Origin: Aulostomus chinensis
Taxonomy: Eukaryota > Chordata > Actinopteri > Syngnathiformes > Aulostomidae
DNA length: 64,000 nt
Reading direction: 5' to 3'
NCBI GenBank assembly: GCA_037954235.1
Contig: JBBMOA010000021.1
Coordinates: 5,795,001 to 5,859,000, forward strand
Below, piece by piece: positions 11,699-24,022 of the stretch (positions are counted from its first letter, which is position 1; the number at the start of each line of letters is the position of its first letter). Under the pieces are notes generated by a model. It did not search any database. It was not told where the DNA came from and was given only the letters and a program-made list of their open reading frames with translations. Both the position numbers and the translations under genes were made by a program.

Positions 11699-13839
11699 CA
11701 CATGGGCATCAGTAGGGTTAGCAGCTCCCGAAAGTATTTCATCAAAGAGGGCCAGGATCCTGGGGATTGAGATTCTGCCTGGAGGCAAGTAACCAATGGT
11801 CTCCCAAGAACATATTCCAAAGTAGGACTCGCAGAGCCAAAGCACACATCAAAAGCACCTCTGTAGCCAAAGCGATTCTGGAGGAGAAAGAAAGGGGTTC
11901 GGGTCCCTTCTTGGCCCCCTTTAAGCCCCAGATCTCACCCCAATTAAGAAGGAACTACTGTTTGTTCCAAACCCTGAGATCTAGAGACAGGGAGGTGCAC
12001 TCGCCAGGGTAGACCCTCAAACAAACAGACGTGAATATGGCGTCACTTTTACTCACAATACCGCCTCTATACTTTTAAACGCCGCCGCGACCTGAACAAT
12101 CCTAACAAGATCAACAACTTGTGCTTATTTTTCAAATAACGACCTCCTGACAAAGCGCGTTTCCAGCCTCAGCCGTAATCCCACTGAAGTAATATGTGCA
12201 GCTCAGTGTGTACGTTACACCAGCAACAGTAAATCAATACTCGGCAGAATGTTGTGTAGGCATTTGGATTTTTGCCTTTAATTCCTCGCCGGTGGACAGA
12301 TGTCACTGTGAAATGGATACGGCAGAATAAGCATATTATAGGCACCCAGATGTGGCGGCTGGGTGTGCACGCACACAGGAGTGACAGAGGCTCCTGTGTT
12401 AGGAGCGGCGGGGAGGGAGGGAGGAATTTCAAGATAAAGGAGTATTTGAAGTGTCTCGGCAGCGCGCGCTGATGGGAATACTGCACGCTTTTACATCACA
12501 CGAATTAACCGCGTTAAAAAAAAAAAAAACAAACAAAAACATTTGAGCTAAAGCGCAGCATTTGAAGTTTTACAATTAGAAGTAGAATGTTCTTTTTTTT
12601 TTTTTCGCTGATGTAAAACTCACTGCCGTCAAAGTATGAAAATACTACCACTTTACTCCGGCGTATAACGGGAGTCCCCCTGCAGTCAGTGAATGTTTCT
12701 CTTCTTGTTCCTGCGGTTGAGTGTTTGAGCCTCACCGCGCAGAACGATGCACGCGCAGAATCTGACGAGCGAGGGCGGCTTTTTTTTTTTTCTGCGGCTT
12801 TTTTTTTTTTTTACGCTCAAATCTGATTTTTAAGGGGGCGGTTCTAAGAGCTGGATTAGTGACCTCACAAATTTTCTGCGGGCTGATTCTGGTCCAATAT
12901 TCAGCGTCGACTTTTTAACCTCCAAGTTACCAAGACACCTTGCATCCAGCAGTCAAACGTGAAAAATAATGTGTATGATGTATTTTCAAAGACTGTTACG
13001 TACTTTTATTCCTGTTATCTGGTCATTTTAAGTGGTTTTTTTTTTACACAAACAATGTCAGGGTTACAGTACTTCTGTACTCCTTACATGTGGAGGGGAT
13101 CTTGAACTAAATATTAATTACTTAAGTAATTAAGTAGATACAATTCTATCTCTGCAGGTTGTCTTTAACCTCTAATTATTGGCCATTATTTTATTCTAAT
13201 AGGGTGCGTCTCTGTGTCGTGGGTTTGAACTGGAGAAGTAACGCCTGTAATTATTATAAGTTTGATCTGGGAAACACTTGACGGCTGACTGCGCCGCGCC
13301 GCTGTCAGCCGTGTTTACGTCACAACTCAAGGTTTTACCCAGAAAAACAAAATCGTTTTTACCGTGACGCAACAGGATAGGAAACACAGCAGGACAACGC
13401 TACTTATTCTACTTTACGTTTACATTCCTGGATCATTGGAATACGTCATCGTAATTTGCCACTTAAATTAACAATTCGGTGGTCCAAGATGTTAATCTGT
13501 AACTGTTTATCTTAATTTTATTCTTTTTTTAATTTTACAATTATGAGTATTCAATATTTTGCCGCTATGTTTGCAGACTTGGGGCTGAATAAATTTTTTA
13601 AAAAATACATAAACTTGATAAAGAGAGTATCAGTGACCATCTGTTAGTCATCCGCCCTGCAGGGTTCCACGCAAACATCCTCCATCTCTCCTTTTTCCTC
13701 TCTCTCCCTTTTGATTTTTCTTCCTCCTTTTCTTTTTTTCCTCGCGTGTACTGTACCTGCACACATTTACACATTCAGGACATCATCACACACGCAGCGT
13801 CCCCTTCCCTCCCCTCCCTCCCAGCACCCCCCGCCCCCC

Positions 13840-14190
13840 CTGCCGGAGGTATCGGGTGGCTTGAGTGGGCCATTAGCGTGAATGACTGATAAGACTCTGT
13901 GCCCTCAATAACCAGAAAAGGATATTTGCAGTTATTTTGAATCCTTCAGAAATAATAAACCCAAAACTATATCCACTTGGGCAATTTAAGCAATTTCCCC
14001 ATGATAACATCCCGTGGGGATTTCATGTGGATTCTAAATGACAACATAATAAAATCACAACGCCTGCACCCCCTTATCAGGGTGGATTAAAAGGGAATAA
14101 TGAAACAGAGAGGGTTTGGAGCCTTGTGTGGTATGAATATGATTATCTAATGGACTCCAATGGAAAGGCATGTTAATTCCACTTTAACGC
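13840..14190. promoter_or_regulatory. Candidate conserved non-coding element (enhancer-like)
   Basis: 350 bp without simple repeats, without an ORF, of even composition and rich in homeodomain-type cores and TGACTGATAAG/CTTATCAGG GATA-like sites (TTATCAGGGTGG near 14075, GATTATCTAATGG near 14140). It is sandwiched between pyrimidine-rich low-complexity DNA. This is the typical look of a developmental enhancer; conservation could not be measured. Confidence 0.3.
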
Positions 14191-14397
14191 GAGACCTTTC
14201 CCAGACTATCTCCTGCCCCTGGCTCCTCCTAAGATCCCTCCTTCTTCTCCCCCTCGACCCGTTTCTGTGCCTCTTTCTCTCCTTTAAGTTTAAATAATCA
14301 TTCTGCTTTTTTTGCTTTTTTTTTTTTTTTTGCCACAGAAGTCATTACGCCCGCCGCCTATCTCTGTGTATGAACGTGAGCATGGGAGAGCGATAAT

Positions 14398-14414
14398 CCC
14401 CCCCCCCCCCCCCC
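14398..14414 (+). repeat. Poly-C tract
   Basis: Seventeen consecutive C. Similar shorter tracts lie at about 4886, 27396 and 39510. Confidence 0.9.
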
Positions 14415-15120
14415 TCGTTCTTCACCCTCTTCCTGGTCTGATTGGAGTGTGTTGGCCTGTAAAGTTTCAGACAAAAGCACTCTAGGCAATTATCAATATT
14501 CAGTTTTTTTTTCTCTCTCTCTCTCTTTTTTTTTTCTCCCTTGCATGAAGATCATTGTTGCTAAAAAGAATGTGGGTCACTTTCATTCAAACTCAAATCA
14601 AACTTTTTTGAGCAGGCGGTTGAAATTCCACGCTCTGACGCTGGGCTTAACAGGGCCTTCGTACTGGAACCAGAGAAGAGCCCTCCATCACTTTAACCAC
14701 CAACAGTGTTAATACTTATTCAAAAATGATAGTTTCTACTCAGGTTGGTTGATGAAAACAAAACATAACATCATCTTTAATGGATTAGGACCAACTAATA
14801 ATAATTTTCACATTTTATCAGAATCGGATTTATTGGGAGGTACAGTTTTACACCGTAAGAGGAATTGGTCTTGCTACACAAAACATGTAGAAGTAGAGAA
14901 AAATAAATATTTAGGTATTAAATAGGTACTTGGAAAGCTATGATATATATATATATACATATATATATTATCTAAATAGAAAAAAAATAGAACATAGCTC
15001 CAAAATTTTGCCTTTTGTATGCACAAATACGTGTCTTGAGTTCACAAAGTTATTTTTTTTCTTTTTGCCTTGCAGATTAATTCTTTGTGTCTCAAGAATG
15101 GTGAGCCAGCCAGCCACGTA

Positions 15121-15395
15121 CATTTAGCTTGAAGCTAAATGGCGACTGATGGCTAACAACAGCAGAACTTTACAAAAACTGTCTGTTTACAGTCTCTCAG
15201 GCAAACGTTACGCTGTTTTCCATGTCTTCTTTTTGCAGCTGTACGCTCAGATGTCGCCAAACATTATGATTCGAGCCAAAAACAAACTGAAAACAGAAAC
15301 ACTTCTAGTTGGTCGCTACTGAGAACTAGCGTGAAGCATGACTAGCTAGTTTTGCGGGCGTCAACAGTTAGTTGCCATTAGCTTCAAGCTAAATG
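15121..15395. mobile_element. MITE-like inverted-repeat element with TA target duplication
   Basis: The left end reads CATTTAGCTTGAAGCTAAAT and the right end is its inverted copy (GCCATTAGCTTCAAGCTAAATG). Terminal inverted repeats run about 24-30 bp with one indel. The element is 275 bp, has no ORF, and is bounded on both sides by TA (15119-15120, 15396-15397), as for Tc1/mariner-type insertion. The superfamily is inferred from the TA only. Confidence 0.65.
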
Positions 15396-17039
15396 TAAAT
15401 GATTGGCTTTTTCTGCATTTTCCGAGTCAAGAAGAAGCGACGCAGGAAGGAAAAATAGCATCTCTGTGCACTATTGTAAGTACTTCTGACACAAAATACA
15501 CCTTTTGGGTAAAGTATCACTTTAATAGTTGTTTTGGCAATCATTTTTAGAAGTTATACTACTTGTAAAATGACTTAAAGCTTTGCACCTTTGTTTCAAG
15601 GGCAAATAACTGCCCGTCCAACACCAAAGGCTTCTTGCAGTCATGCGCAGGCTTTGCTGTCAAGATACTGTTAAGATGTTGTCAGACACACATCAGTGGT
15701 GCGTGTATTTTCCGATGGGTGCTGACTGATTAAAATACGTCTCAATTGGATGAACAAAAAAAGAAAAGAAAAGAAAATCCCTGACCAATTGCGGTCCATG
15801 TGGCGAGTCATCCTAGTCGGCCCATTAGGGCCAATAACACTCCTTGAACCAAATAGTGGAGTCCATTCTCATCTAGTGGAGCACTATTGTAGATCAGCGC
15901 ACACATCCTGAGAGCAGACTGAGCTCCCACAGGACACAGTTAAAAAAAAAAAAAAAAAAGCATCAATATTTCATCAAACTACTCTTTCTTTCTGGTCCAG
16001 ATCAAAGCTTCGACTCCCACAGTCCTACAGGTAGAGATGGCTCTTTTGTTTTTGCTCCTCAGGTAGAGCAGCAGTCAGGCTCTGTTCACTTTTGGAAACC
16101 TTGCAACGCTCAGCCCATCCATCTCACAGCTTACTGCCTGCTCTTGGAGGAGAAGGGAGGCTGTGAGGGTGAAAACATGTTCCAGAGATGTCCAGACGTT
16201 GAACTGCTTGGCCTTGGACTGCTGTATTGTTTCCTCCTGCCCCCCCACCACCGACAACAACCCCCCACCCCACGCTCTCTCCAGGTCAGTCCACGGCGGG
16301 ACCAAAGGTGAGCACATAGTGTTGCATCGCCCTCGCAAACATCCTCACTACATTTTTTAATCAATTTCCCGCCTCCTCTGATGTGACTCATCTGAACAAA
16401 CTCAAATTTGGTTGCATCTTGATCTAATTTGGGAAACGGTAGAGGACGTGGTGGGTATGCATACGCCTTTTCCACGTGCTTGGTTATTTTTCATTTATTA
16501 AACATTCAGATATCCCCTCACACACGTCACCGGCCACGCGCGTAGAAACGCCCCTTAAACTCGGATTTTTAAGTGTGAACGGAGAATTTAAACTTTCTCA
16601 GCGTTCCACTGTCAGACTGTGCGCATAAATCGTTCTACGCTGTGAATCTAAAACATTCATCGATAGGAACAAGAAGAAAAGCACTCGCTTGACTGGAGGG
16701 CGACTTGCGACGTGCGCTCGTGTTTTGTGGTCTTGTGCTTGACCTGTTTGCAGCACGTGCTGGCGAACGTGAATCCGAACGAATTTGCAAGCAAAAATTG
16801 CGATAAAGATATTCTTTGTGTGCCTCTGAGATCTTTCACTTGAACCGGTAGGTAAACTATAATCGCTGCATTTAGATTTTTCTTGAAGGGTTGCATGAAA
16901 GGTGCTGTCGTCACATATCAGCCATGGCTCAATGTGTGAAACCCCTGCAATAGCGCCACAGCGGTCCTCCTTTTTTTTCCCTTCCGACTTTGAAGCCTAG
17001 ATTTTGTGTTTGTATTGTTCGGCTGTTTTATTAGAAGCT

Positions 17040-17420
17040 GGATGAACTCATTAGACATGTTTTGTTCAGCACCATAGCCCTGGGGGTGCGTGCCATTAGG
17101 ATATTATTAGATATTAGTCATAATGAATGGCATCCACATGTAAATCATCGTCTGCAGATGATGTGTTGGAATTCATATCAAACTTTTGAAATTACAAAAG
17201 AAAACTTCCATCAGCGGCAACACATCCGTACTGAAGGGCAGTATTTGCGTCCGCTGCTGAGTAAAAGAATCACACTCCACCCAATATTTGGGCCCTAAAA
17301 AGTCTATTTCTTTTTAAACCAAATCAATATTTTTAAAGACTCTTTAATGAGCGATGATGTCATAGATTTTGGATGAAACACTTCAATGTGAGGATAATGA
17401 GCTCACCCTTGCGAATGAAG
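17040..17420. promoter_or_regulatory. Candidate conserved non-coding element (enhancer-like)
   Basis: Repeat-free, ORF-poor, AT-rich DNA with TAAT/ATTA cores and octamer-like or GATA-like words (GATATTATTAGATATTAG near 17099, CATAATGAATGGCAT near 17118, GAGCGATGATGTCATAG near 17348). As at 13.84 kb, it differs in texture from the flanking low-complexity DNA. Confidence 0.25.
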
Positions 17421-18204
17421 GCCCGTCTGATTCCTTATACGGACAGCAGCCTTGTTTTATAATCCCGTTTGATAAATCTGCTGCTTTGTGTATTCATGCG
17501 TTTATCACCACACGTGTGTAAATGTGTTTCCTCGCCACCATCAGCTGTGATTTTCTTTTCTTTTTTCTTCTTCCTTTCTTTCCGTTGTCCCCGTATGCGC
17601 CGGGCCTCTCCCTCTCATCATCCGCGTCAATCTCTGGCTGTCACTCGGAGCTGGACAGTGACTAACGACACACCCAGTCAGTCAAACACTTATCACCACG
17701 CAGGTAACACACAGGCCTGGAAATGATTGACATAAAATGGAAACGTCTCTCATTCTGTGGGCCTGCGAGCTGAAGTGAAATATTAGCTGTGGGAGTGATG
17801 GCGGATGATAAGAGGCTCCCTGTTTGGGCTGGAATTGTGGAGGTCCAAGTTCTATTACATTTCTTTTTACATGGAGGAGCGGTGCGGAGGTTGGATTTTT
17901 CTTTTCAACTGCTTATCTTACGTGCATAATTTGACTGTTTCCCTCAAAATATGCTTCAAATGTTCCCAATATGTTCCACGTGGCAAATAATATGATTTTA
18001 TTAACAGGGGTTGGTTGGGGATACAGTAGCCAGTGTCCACAAAGATGTTTGTGGGCCACAAGAACCAGACCAGAGGCCAGTTGCAACCAGACTGCAACGC
18101 TCTCAATGTCACTGGGTCACATATGTTTCCTCTGCCTCTCCTATTACTCACAGGCTCCACCACGTCCTCCCTATATCCCTCTTCTTTCTTTCTCTTACAT
18201 CTCC

Positions 18205-18206
<2 letters not shown>

Positions 18207-18276
<70 letters not shown>
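18207..18276 (+). repeat. (CA)n microsatellite, 35 units
   Basis: 70 bp of perfect CA, the longest dinucleotide CA tract in the window; apparent ORFs over it are repeat translation. Confidence 0.97.
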
Positions 18277-18278
<2 letters not shown>

Positions 18279-18592
18279 TCCCCCTGTGCAGAAAGATGGA
18301 TGGGATGTTCCCAAACCACAGGTGCTGCTCTACTTGTGAGTCTTTCGCATTCTTCACCACGCAGCCCAGACCTGCTCACTTTTTTACTTTTTCCTCTTTC
18401 CCCCAGTGGTGATTACAAACAGCACTTCAGCGCTGTGGAATAAGCAGGAAGAGGGAATATTAGTGGCACAGCATACAATCAATCTGCCTGTCTATTAGCA
18501 CCTCTTTGGGATTGAAACAAACTAAATAAACCTCAAGAAGTTTTACCTTGATGTCCACGCTGTGACCAAGACCTCGGCCCGTGACTAGCTGG

Positions 18593-18605
18593 CCACTAGA
18601 GGGGG
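18593..18605 (+). promoter_or_regulatory. CTCF-like motif
   Basis: CCACTAGAGGGGG differs from the CTCF core CCASYAGRKGGCA at the final C and A. It lies between the left non-coding region and ccr9. Confidence 0.4.
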
Positions 18606-20402
18606 TAGTTTCATATCTTACTGAATGGTAAAGCAGAGGCTGGGTCTGCCGTGCAAGCTACGCCACCTTGTGGTTGATGCTGGTACCAGCTCATGAAGAA
18701 AATGTGTTCTGGGATACGGAGACATAACAAAAGGAATACCCCACAATATCAAGCCATGATTCCCTTCCAGACCTCCTTCAACTTTAGAAGTAAGAGCTTC
18801 AAAAATAGAAGCTTGGTAACAAGTTGATATCGTTAAACATCTGCATATTTATAATTAGGATTTAAAAAAGAGAAAAGTTGAAAAAGCCAAGAAGGAGATG
18901 AAGTGTTAGGATTCATTATTTGAAAAGATGAGTGTTTTCCTCATTCAGGAAATGGTCTTTCACACCATCTGACTTTGTTTTCGCCCCAAAATTCGTCGAA
19001 CAAGCGGGAAACGAAGACTGATTTGCAACTCCCGGTTCCTCACATTTAAAAGAGGAACACAATCGATCTCAGGAGCAAGGAGTTACAAATCAGACTTTGT
19101 TTGCTGTCTTTAGAGCTAAATTGCACTTTTAAAAAAAGTCAGGATGAGTAAGAGCAAGTTTACGCATAGTAACGTTTGATGAAAGAGTCGAGTGTAGGAA
19201 GTGTCAACTGTTTCTGGATCCCTGCTGCGTAAAATATCTGGTATAGTTTCAAAGATCCAATACATCTTCTGCAGGGAAATACTAGCAATATTACTCCACA
19301 GAGTACAATAACTACTCACGCATGCCAAAAACTATGATTTCTGATGCTAATCTTAACTGCCAGAGGCACAAACCTAATATCTCCAACAGGGGAGATTCAA
19401 GAATGCCATACCAGCAGCTTCCCGACCACAAAACACATAGACACACACATGTATCTCCAACAACCAATAAATTCTGAGCACAATAAACTAAAATAATGAC
19501 GCAGCATCACAACCAAACAGTCTTTACACCAGAACATTGACACTAAGCTGACAAATTGGCCTGATGGGTTGTTGTAATACCTTCTTATGTCTTCTTGTAC
19601 TGTAGGATTTCTGCTGATTTTTTTTGGCTTGAACCACACTGATTCTGTGCCTGCTGTACAAAACGCAACTGTGCAGGAAACAAAGTGACGAGAGGAGCTT
19701 TGAAACTGATGTAAGATTAGCGCCTTGTTAGCTTTGTGCAGAATGGTGTCACATTCTAAGTCGCTGATTGGTTGTTAAAGCATCTTGTGTTCTACTCAGA
19801 CGTTATTTAAATCAAAGATATGGATCAACTTAAATACTCGGATGATCGGTGTTGGCATTTTTTGTTGTTGTTGTTTTTTTCTTGTCATAAGGTGAATTGC
19901 AGCTGTTGAGCTTATCTATCTGGTACAGCGTTATGAGTCAAAAAGATTAAAGAATAAGACACAGTTTCTTCTTTTTCGTAGGGCGTGAGAGGCACATCTT
20001 CCTATTATGACCTATACATTGCCCAACAGTGGAATCCAAAAAGATGCATTTGCAGTTTAGATTTTTTTTTAAAAACTAAGAAATGTCTCTAGATCATATT
20101 GCAAATTTACAGGATGGTGGTTAGTTGTATTATCTCTGAGTAAACTGGTTGCTGTGTGTTGGGTGGACCTTCAAAGGCTTGACTGCAAAGCTGAGGCCTT
20201 TCCAGCCGAACAGAAGCATGTTTTCGTTGACGAGACTGATGGCTTCCTGTCGTGAGAAGAAGAAAAATAAAGTAATTCAGCGATGGTCTCACCTGAATTC
20301 AGCAGGTAGGCAGCAACCACCCAACCAAATGCAACGAATGCGAAACTGTGATTTACACACTTGATCTTTGACAGCATGAATATGACATCAAGCACTTTTG
20401 CA

Positions 20403-20427
20403 ACACACACACACACACACACACACA
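20403..20427 (+). repeat. (CA)n microsatellite
   Basis: About 12 CA units. Confidence 0.95.
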
Positions 20428-20662
20428 AAAAAGACACCAGATTTATCTGATGTCTACATCAGCCATTTCTATTGTGTTGTGATGTCAAAGTGGACGTGCA
20501 GCACAGATTTTATTATCTGACCCATCTGACACAACAGAAAACCTATCCGCCAACTGTTTGCTCTTAACACTCTTACTGAAAGAAACACACCAATATTGGG
20601 GGAAATATGTTTATTTGGCATCCTACTAAAGCCAAACACTAAGATAGAGACCATTCTTTGCA

Positions 20663-21112
20663 TGAGAGACCATCTGGCTGCTAGTTAGCTTAGCATAGTG
20701 AACAACAGCGGGTGGGAAATGTTAGCACACCTCGGTCAAAAGTCATAAAATAGATCATGTTAAGCATCTTGGTTTGTCCAGCAGTAATCCTCCTCATCCT
20801 CTCTGACAAAGTCAGCCATGATTAGTAGCAGCGGTCACTTCTGTAGTCATTAACAAAGTTTTGCTCGCCAAAGTCTTGAGATGCTCCACCAAAAGACTGT
20901 GACCATGCAGACAAGTTGTTCAGGTTATAGATTTAATTCAAAATCTATAATGTGTTATCATTCTAAATAGTTTTTTTTTTCATGTTGAATGTTAAGCAAC
21001 AAAGACCGTTTTGGGAAAAAAAAAAAAGTATTTGACAAAGGTACGCTAACACCTCCCACCTGTTGCCATTCTTTGTGCTAAGCTAACTAGCAGTTAGCCA
21101 GTACCAGTTAGC
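20663..21112. mobile_element. Inverted-repeat (MITE-like) element of a type common in teleosts
   Basis: The left arm, about 20674-20727 (CTGGCTGCTAGTTAGCTTAG..), recurs inverted at about 21041-21101 (..GCTAAGCTAACTAGCAG). About 55 bp per arm are alignable, including the GGTGGGAAATGTTAGC part. The roughly 310-bp interior has no coding potential. Exact ends and target duplication are unclear. Confidence 0.6.
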
Positions 21113-21741
21113 CTCCATGCGCAGAGGAGGGAGAGTATTTCACAAAAAGTAATCTTGTTCCTTTAGTGCTATCAGATCAGGGGTCCTGACAAGTAAAAGT
21201 AGCAACCATCTGTTGAAATCCATGTATTTTCATGGCATTGAACAGCGTTCATTCAAGCGTTCGAGGCGCTGGTTTTTGAAGACAAAAAGCAAATTCTTGG
21301 CTGAAGACTGAAAGTTTGTCACGCAACACTTTTCACCTGTCTGTGACCTGTCTGAGCGACAGCCGCTGTGACATTAATGCGGCAAACTTGTTTTGTGCCA
21401 GTCTGAATGGGCACCTGTCAGAACTGCCGAGTCATTGGCTGACAAGGTTCAGCAGTTACGAGTGCAGTCACTGTCGACTGCAGGGCAAATAGTCAGACTG
21501 AAAACACAGTGGAGTGGATTTGCCACATTTTTGAGCGTGTTTCCTACCACAAAATATACGTTAGACCAATGATATCATTTACTTTCTCACGTAAAGCTGG
21601 CTAAGTATAAACACCCATTCACACTCAGCATGAACTACTTCCTGCTCTCGTTTGTTGTTGTGGTGAGAAGTCATTGTGGAGGGGAGAATATCAAAGATCG
21701 CAATCACTATGAAAATCAAAACTACTTATTTAATCAAATGT

Positions 21742-21747
21742 TTTATT
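21742..21747 (-). terminator. Polyadenylation signal of ccr9
   Basis: AATAAA on the minus strand, 220 nt past the receptor stop codon. It is the first canonical hexamer downstream of the stop, so the 3' UTR is probably about 240 nt long. Confidence 0.55.
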
Positions 21748-21966
21748 TAGTTACAGCAGCACACGACAAATACATAGCCGACAAAATGTAATAATAATTA
21801 AAAAAAACATTGAAAAAAAACAGTATTTACACATGTACATTTTCTACAATGCCTCCCTTGACTTGATGATGAAACTTTTATAAATTTCCCATGCTTTTTT
21901 TTTTTGCTTTCTTGGTTGAAATGATAAAACAGTGAGCCCCCAGGTTTGGGATGTTGTGCAAGTTAT

Positions 21967-23235
21967 TTATAAGGAGAGAGCAGGGGTAGTGTCAGTGTCT
22001 GACATGGCCAAGGGACGTTTGGGAACTGCCTGCATTTTACTGAGCCCCCCTTTGCTCAGACCACCAGCACACATCTTCATAATCTTCAGGAGGTCTTGTC
22101 TGAACCGAACTCCAATAAACACATACAGTAATGGATTCAGGCAGGCATGAGTGTACGCAACGCTCTTCGCGACCAATCCGGCGATATCGAAATATTTTAC
22201 GGTGTCGCAAGTGGTGAAGGTGGTGTTAGCAGCCTGCGAGGCCTCCACTATCAGCAGACTATTGTGTGGCAGCTGGGAGACAACAAACACAAACACCACA
22301 ATGAAGATGACACGTAGGGCCTTGTGCTTTTCAAAAGCCTTAGCCTGCACAAGCGTGCGGATAATAACAGAGTAACAAAAGATCATGACAAGAAGAGGCA
22401 GGAAGAAGCCCATGCAGATCTGCAAAGACAGGACCAGGATCTTAGTCTGGTTGTTTGTGTTGTTCCAGTAGACGGGAACACAGAAGGACATCTCTTTTTG
22501 GTCCACCTTTACCTCAGAGAAGATAAACTCAGGGAGGGCCAGGAGAGTGGAGACAAACCAGACACCCAGACAGGCAAGTTTACTGTAGAACAGCCTCTTT
22601 TTCTTGAGGTTCTGAGCTTTAGTTACTTGTACAATAGCAATATAGCGGTCCACGCTGATGCAAGTTAGGAGGAACATGCTACTGAAGAAATTGATCTTAT
22701 AGACAGCAGACACCATTTTGCACAAATTGACGCCAAATTGCCATCCTTTGATGGCATCACCAGCCCAGAAGGGCAGTGTGCAGAGGAAGAGGAGGTCAGC
22801 CACAGCCAGGTTGAGCAGGTAGACATCCGTCATGGTTTTCAGGCGATTGCGTACAGTGATATAGATGCAGACCACCATCAGGTTACCAAAGGCACCCAGG
22901 AGGAAAATGATCCAGAAGAGCGGTGGTTCATACTGGCCTCGAAACGTCCTGACCCAGCTTCTGATGCACAAACCCTGGCTTTCAGGTGGCACAGAGTCAT
23001 AGTCACCTGAATAATCCACGTCCTGCAATCAGGAATAGAAAATAAATGCATCATTAAAGATGGATGCATGTAACAGACACACCACCTGCTCTTTTCCCTT
23101 CTTTTTCGTTTTCACTTCCTGTCATTCTTCTCTCGCTAACTGCTGCCACGGTTTCACAGCAACGCTTCTCGCGGGGACACGGTGCTATGACATCAAGTGC
23201 AGTCGTAGACGCACAAAGTAACCAAAGTGTGCGCA

Positions 23236-23285
<50 letters not shown>

Positions 23286-23610
23286 AAAATAAACAGTACA
23301 GGTGTTGTGTCTGTGCTGGAGAAACCACACAACTGCTCAACTTCCTGCTGCACTCCAAGTGTGAGAGGGGTAAACGATCCTGAGGGGCTCTAGAAAGGGG
23401 CTGGTGTTGTAACCAAGAAGTGTCAAGTTTAGATGAAGGGCAGAGATAAACAGCAGAGAGACGAACAATGGAAAATATGATGCTGGTACAAATCTATCCG
23501 CTGCAGCTGAGTGTCTGCCTCAGATAAAACTGCTGCCTTAACTCTATTAGAAATATACATTGCATACAAGAAAAAAATGAGTTCTGATTTTTTTGCACAA
23601 GTTGTTTGGA

Positions 23611-23700
<90 letters not shown>

Positions 23701-23875
23701 CACATATATTCCTTAAAATCATACTTCAAAAAATTGCACCACCAGAAACACCTTTAATAACATTTATCGCTTTATAATTTCTCACAGGTTCACGTGTAAT
23801 AGTCTTAAAAGTCATACTTACAGGTATGTTATATTGACCTTCTGTCGTTGTAAATGTTGAAAATAAATCATCCAT
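21967..23875 (-). CDS. ccr9: C-C chemokine receptor 9-like GPCR, complete, two coding exons
   Basis: Class A chemokine receptor of the plasma membrane. CCR9 binds CCL25 and guides thymocytes and gut-homing lymphocytes. Coding exons run from 23875 down to 23822 (18 codons, starting MDDLFSTF) and from 23022 down to 21967 (351 codons plus stop). The donor is GTAAGT, the acceptor TTGCAG, and the junction is phase 0. The product is 369 residues, the length of human CCR9. Seen in the sequence: seven hydrophobic segments; GN in TM1 (64-65); LAVAD in TM2 (90-94); Cys119 paired with an ECL2 Cys; DRYIAIVQ at 143-150; NPLLY in TM7; N-terminal Cys37 with an ECL3 Cys; ECL2 glycosylation sequons NNT and NQT; tyrosines 15, 22 and 26 in an acidic N-terminus suited to sulfation; and a C-terminal ALSL as in mammalian CCR9. 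The large exon alone would appear to start at a TTG, but that TTG is part of the splice acceptor. Whether this is the ccr9a or ccr9b paralogue cannot be decided here. Confidence 0.93.
23240..23283 (+). repeat. (CA)n microsatellite in the ccr9 coding intron
   Basis: About 22 CA units following GCGCACGCGC, in the same ccr9 intron as the TA tract. Confidence 0.95.
23615..23700 (+). repeat. (TA)n microsatellite in the ccr9 coding intron
   Basis: About 86 bp of TA with one TG interruption near the right end, in the intron between the two ccr9 coding exons. Confidence 0.95.
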
Positions 23876-24022
23876 GTTATCTGCAAATAAAACCCCAAAG
23901 ATATTCAGATAAGACAACAAACCATACATGCTTTTAATTGTGTGAAGTCTGCATGACGCTGTGAGGACATTAAAGCGCTCTGCAGATTTTCTCGAGTGGT
24001 AGCAATGCAATAAATAACTTAC

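Larger units (their letters stand above)
9521..13839. other. Intergenic, no gene recognised
   Basis: AT-rich with many A or T runs. There are CpG-containing patches around 12.05-12.15, 12.73-12.78 and 13.28-13.33 kb, plus the blocks noted at 11.33 and 11.65 kb. A repeat-free segment at 12.17-12.48 kb also looks regulatory. No coding exons. Confidence 0.55.
14191..20662. other. Intergenic, no gene recognised
   Basis: Apart from the MITE, the poly-C and CA tracts and the enhancer-like block at 17.04 kb, this is ordinary AT-rich DNA. Frames spanning 18.0-18.4 kb are CA-repeat translation. Confidence 0.55.

Noticed and set aside
18011..18443. Three overlapping frames of 122-136 codons
   Set aside because: All are carried by the (CA)n tract (His-Thr repeats); flanking residues show no family.
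22151..23010. Plus-strand frames of 74-114 codons opposite ccr9
   Set aside because: Shadows of the ccr9 coding exon on the opposite strand.
23429..23729. Frames of Tyr-Ile repeats on both strands
   Set aside because: Translation of the (TA)n tract inside the ccr9 intron.
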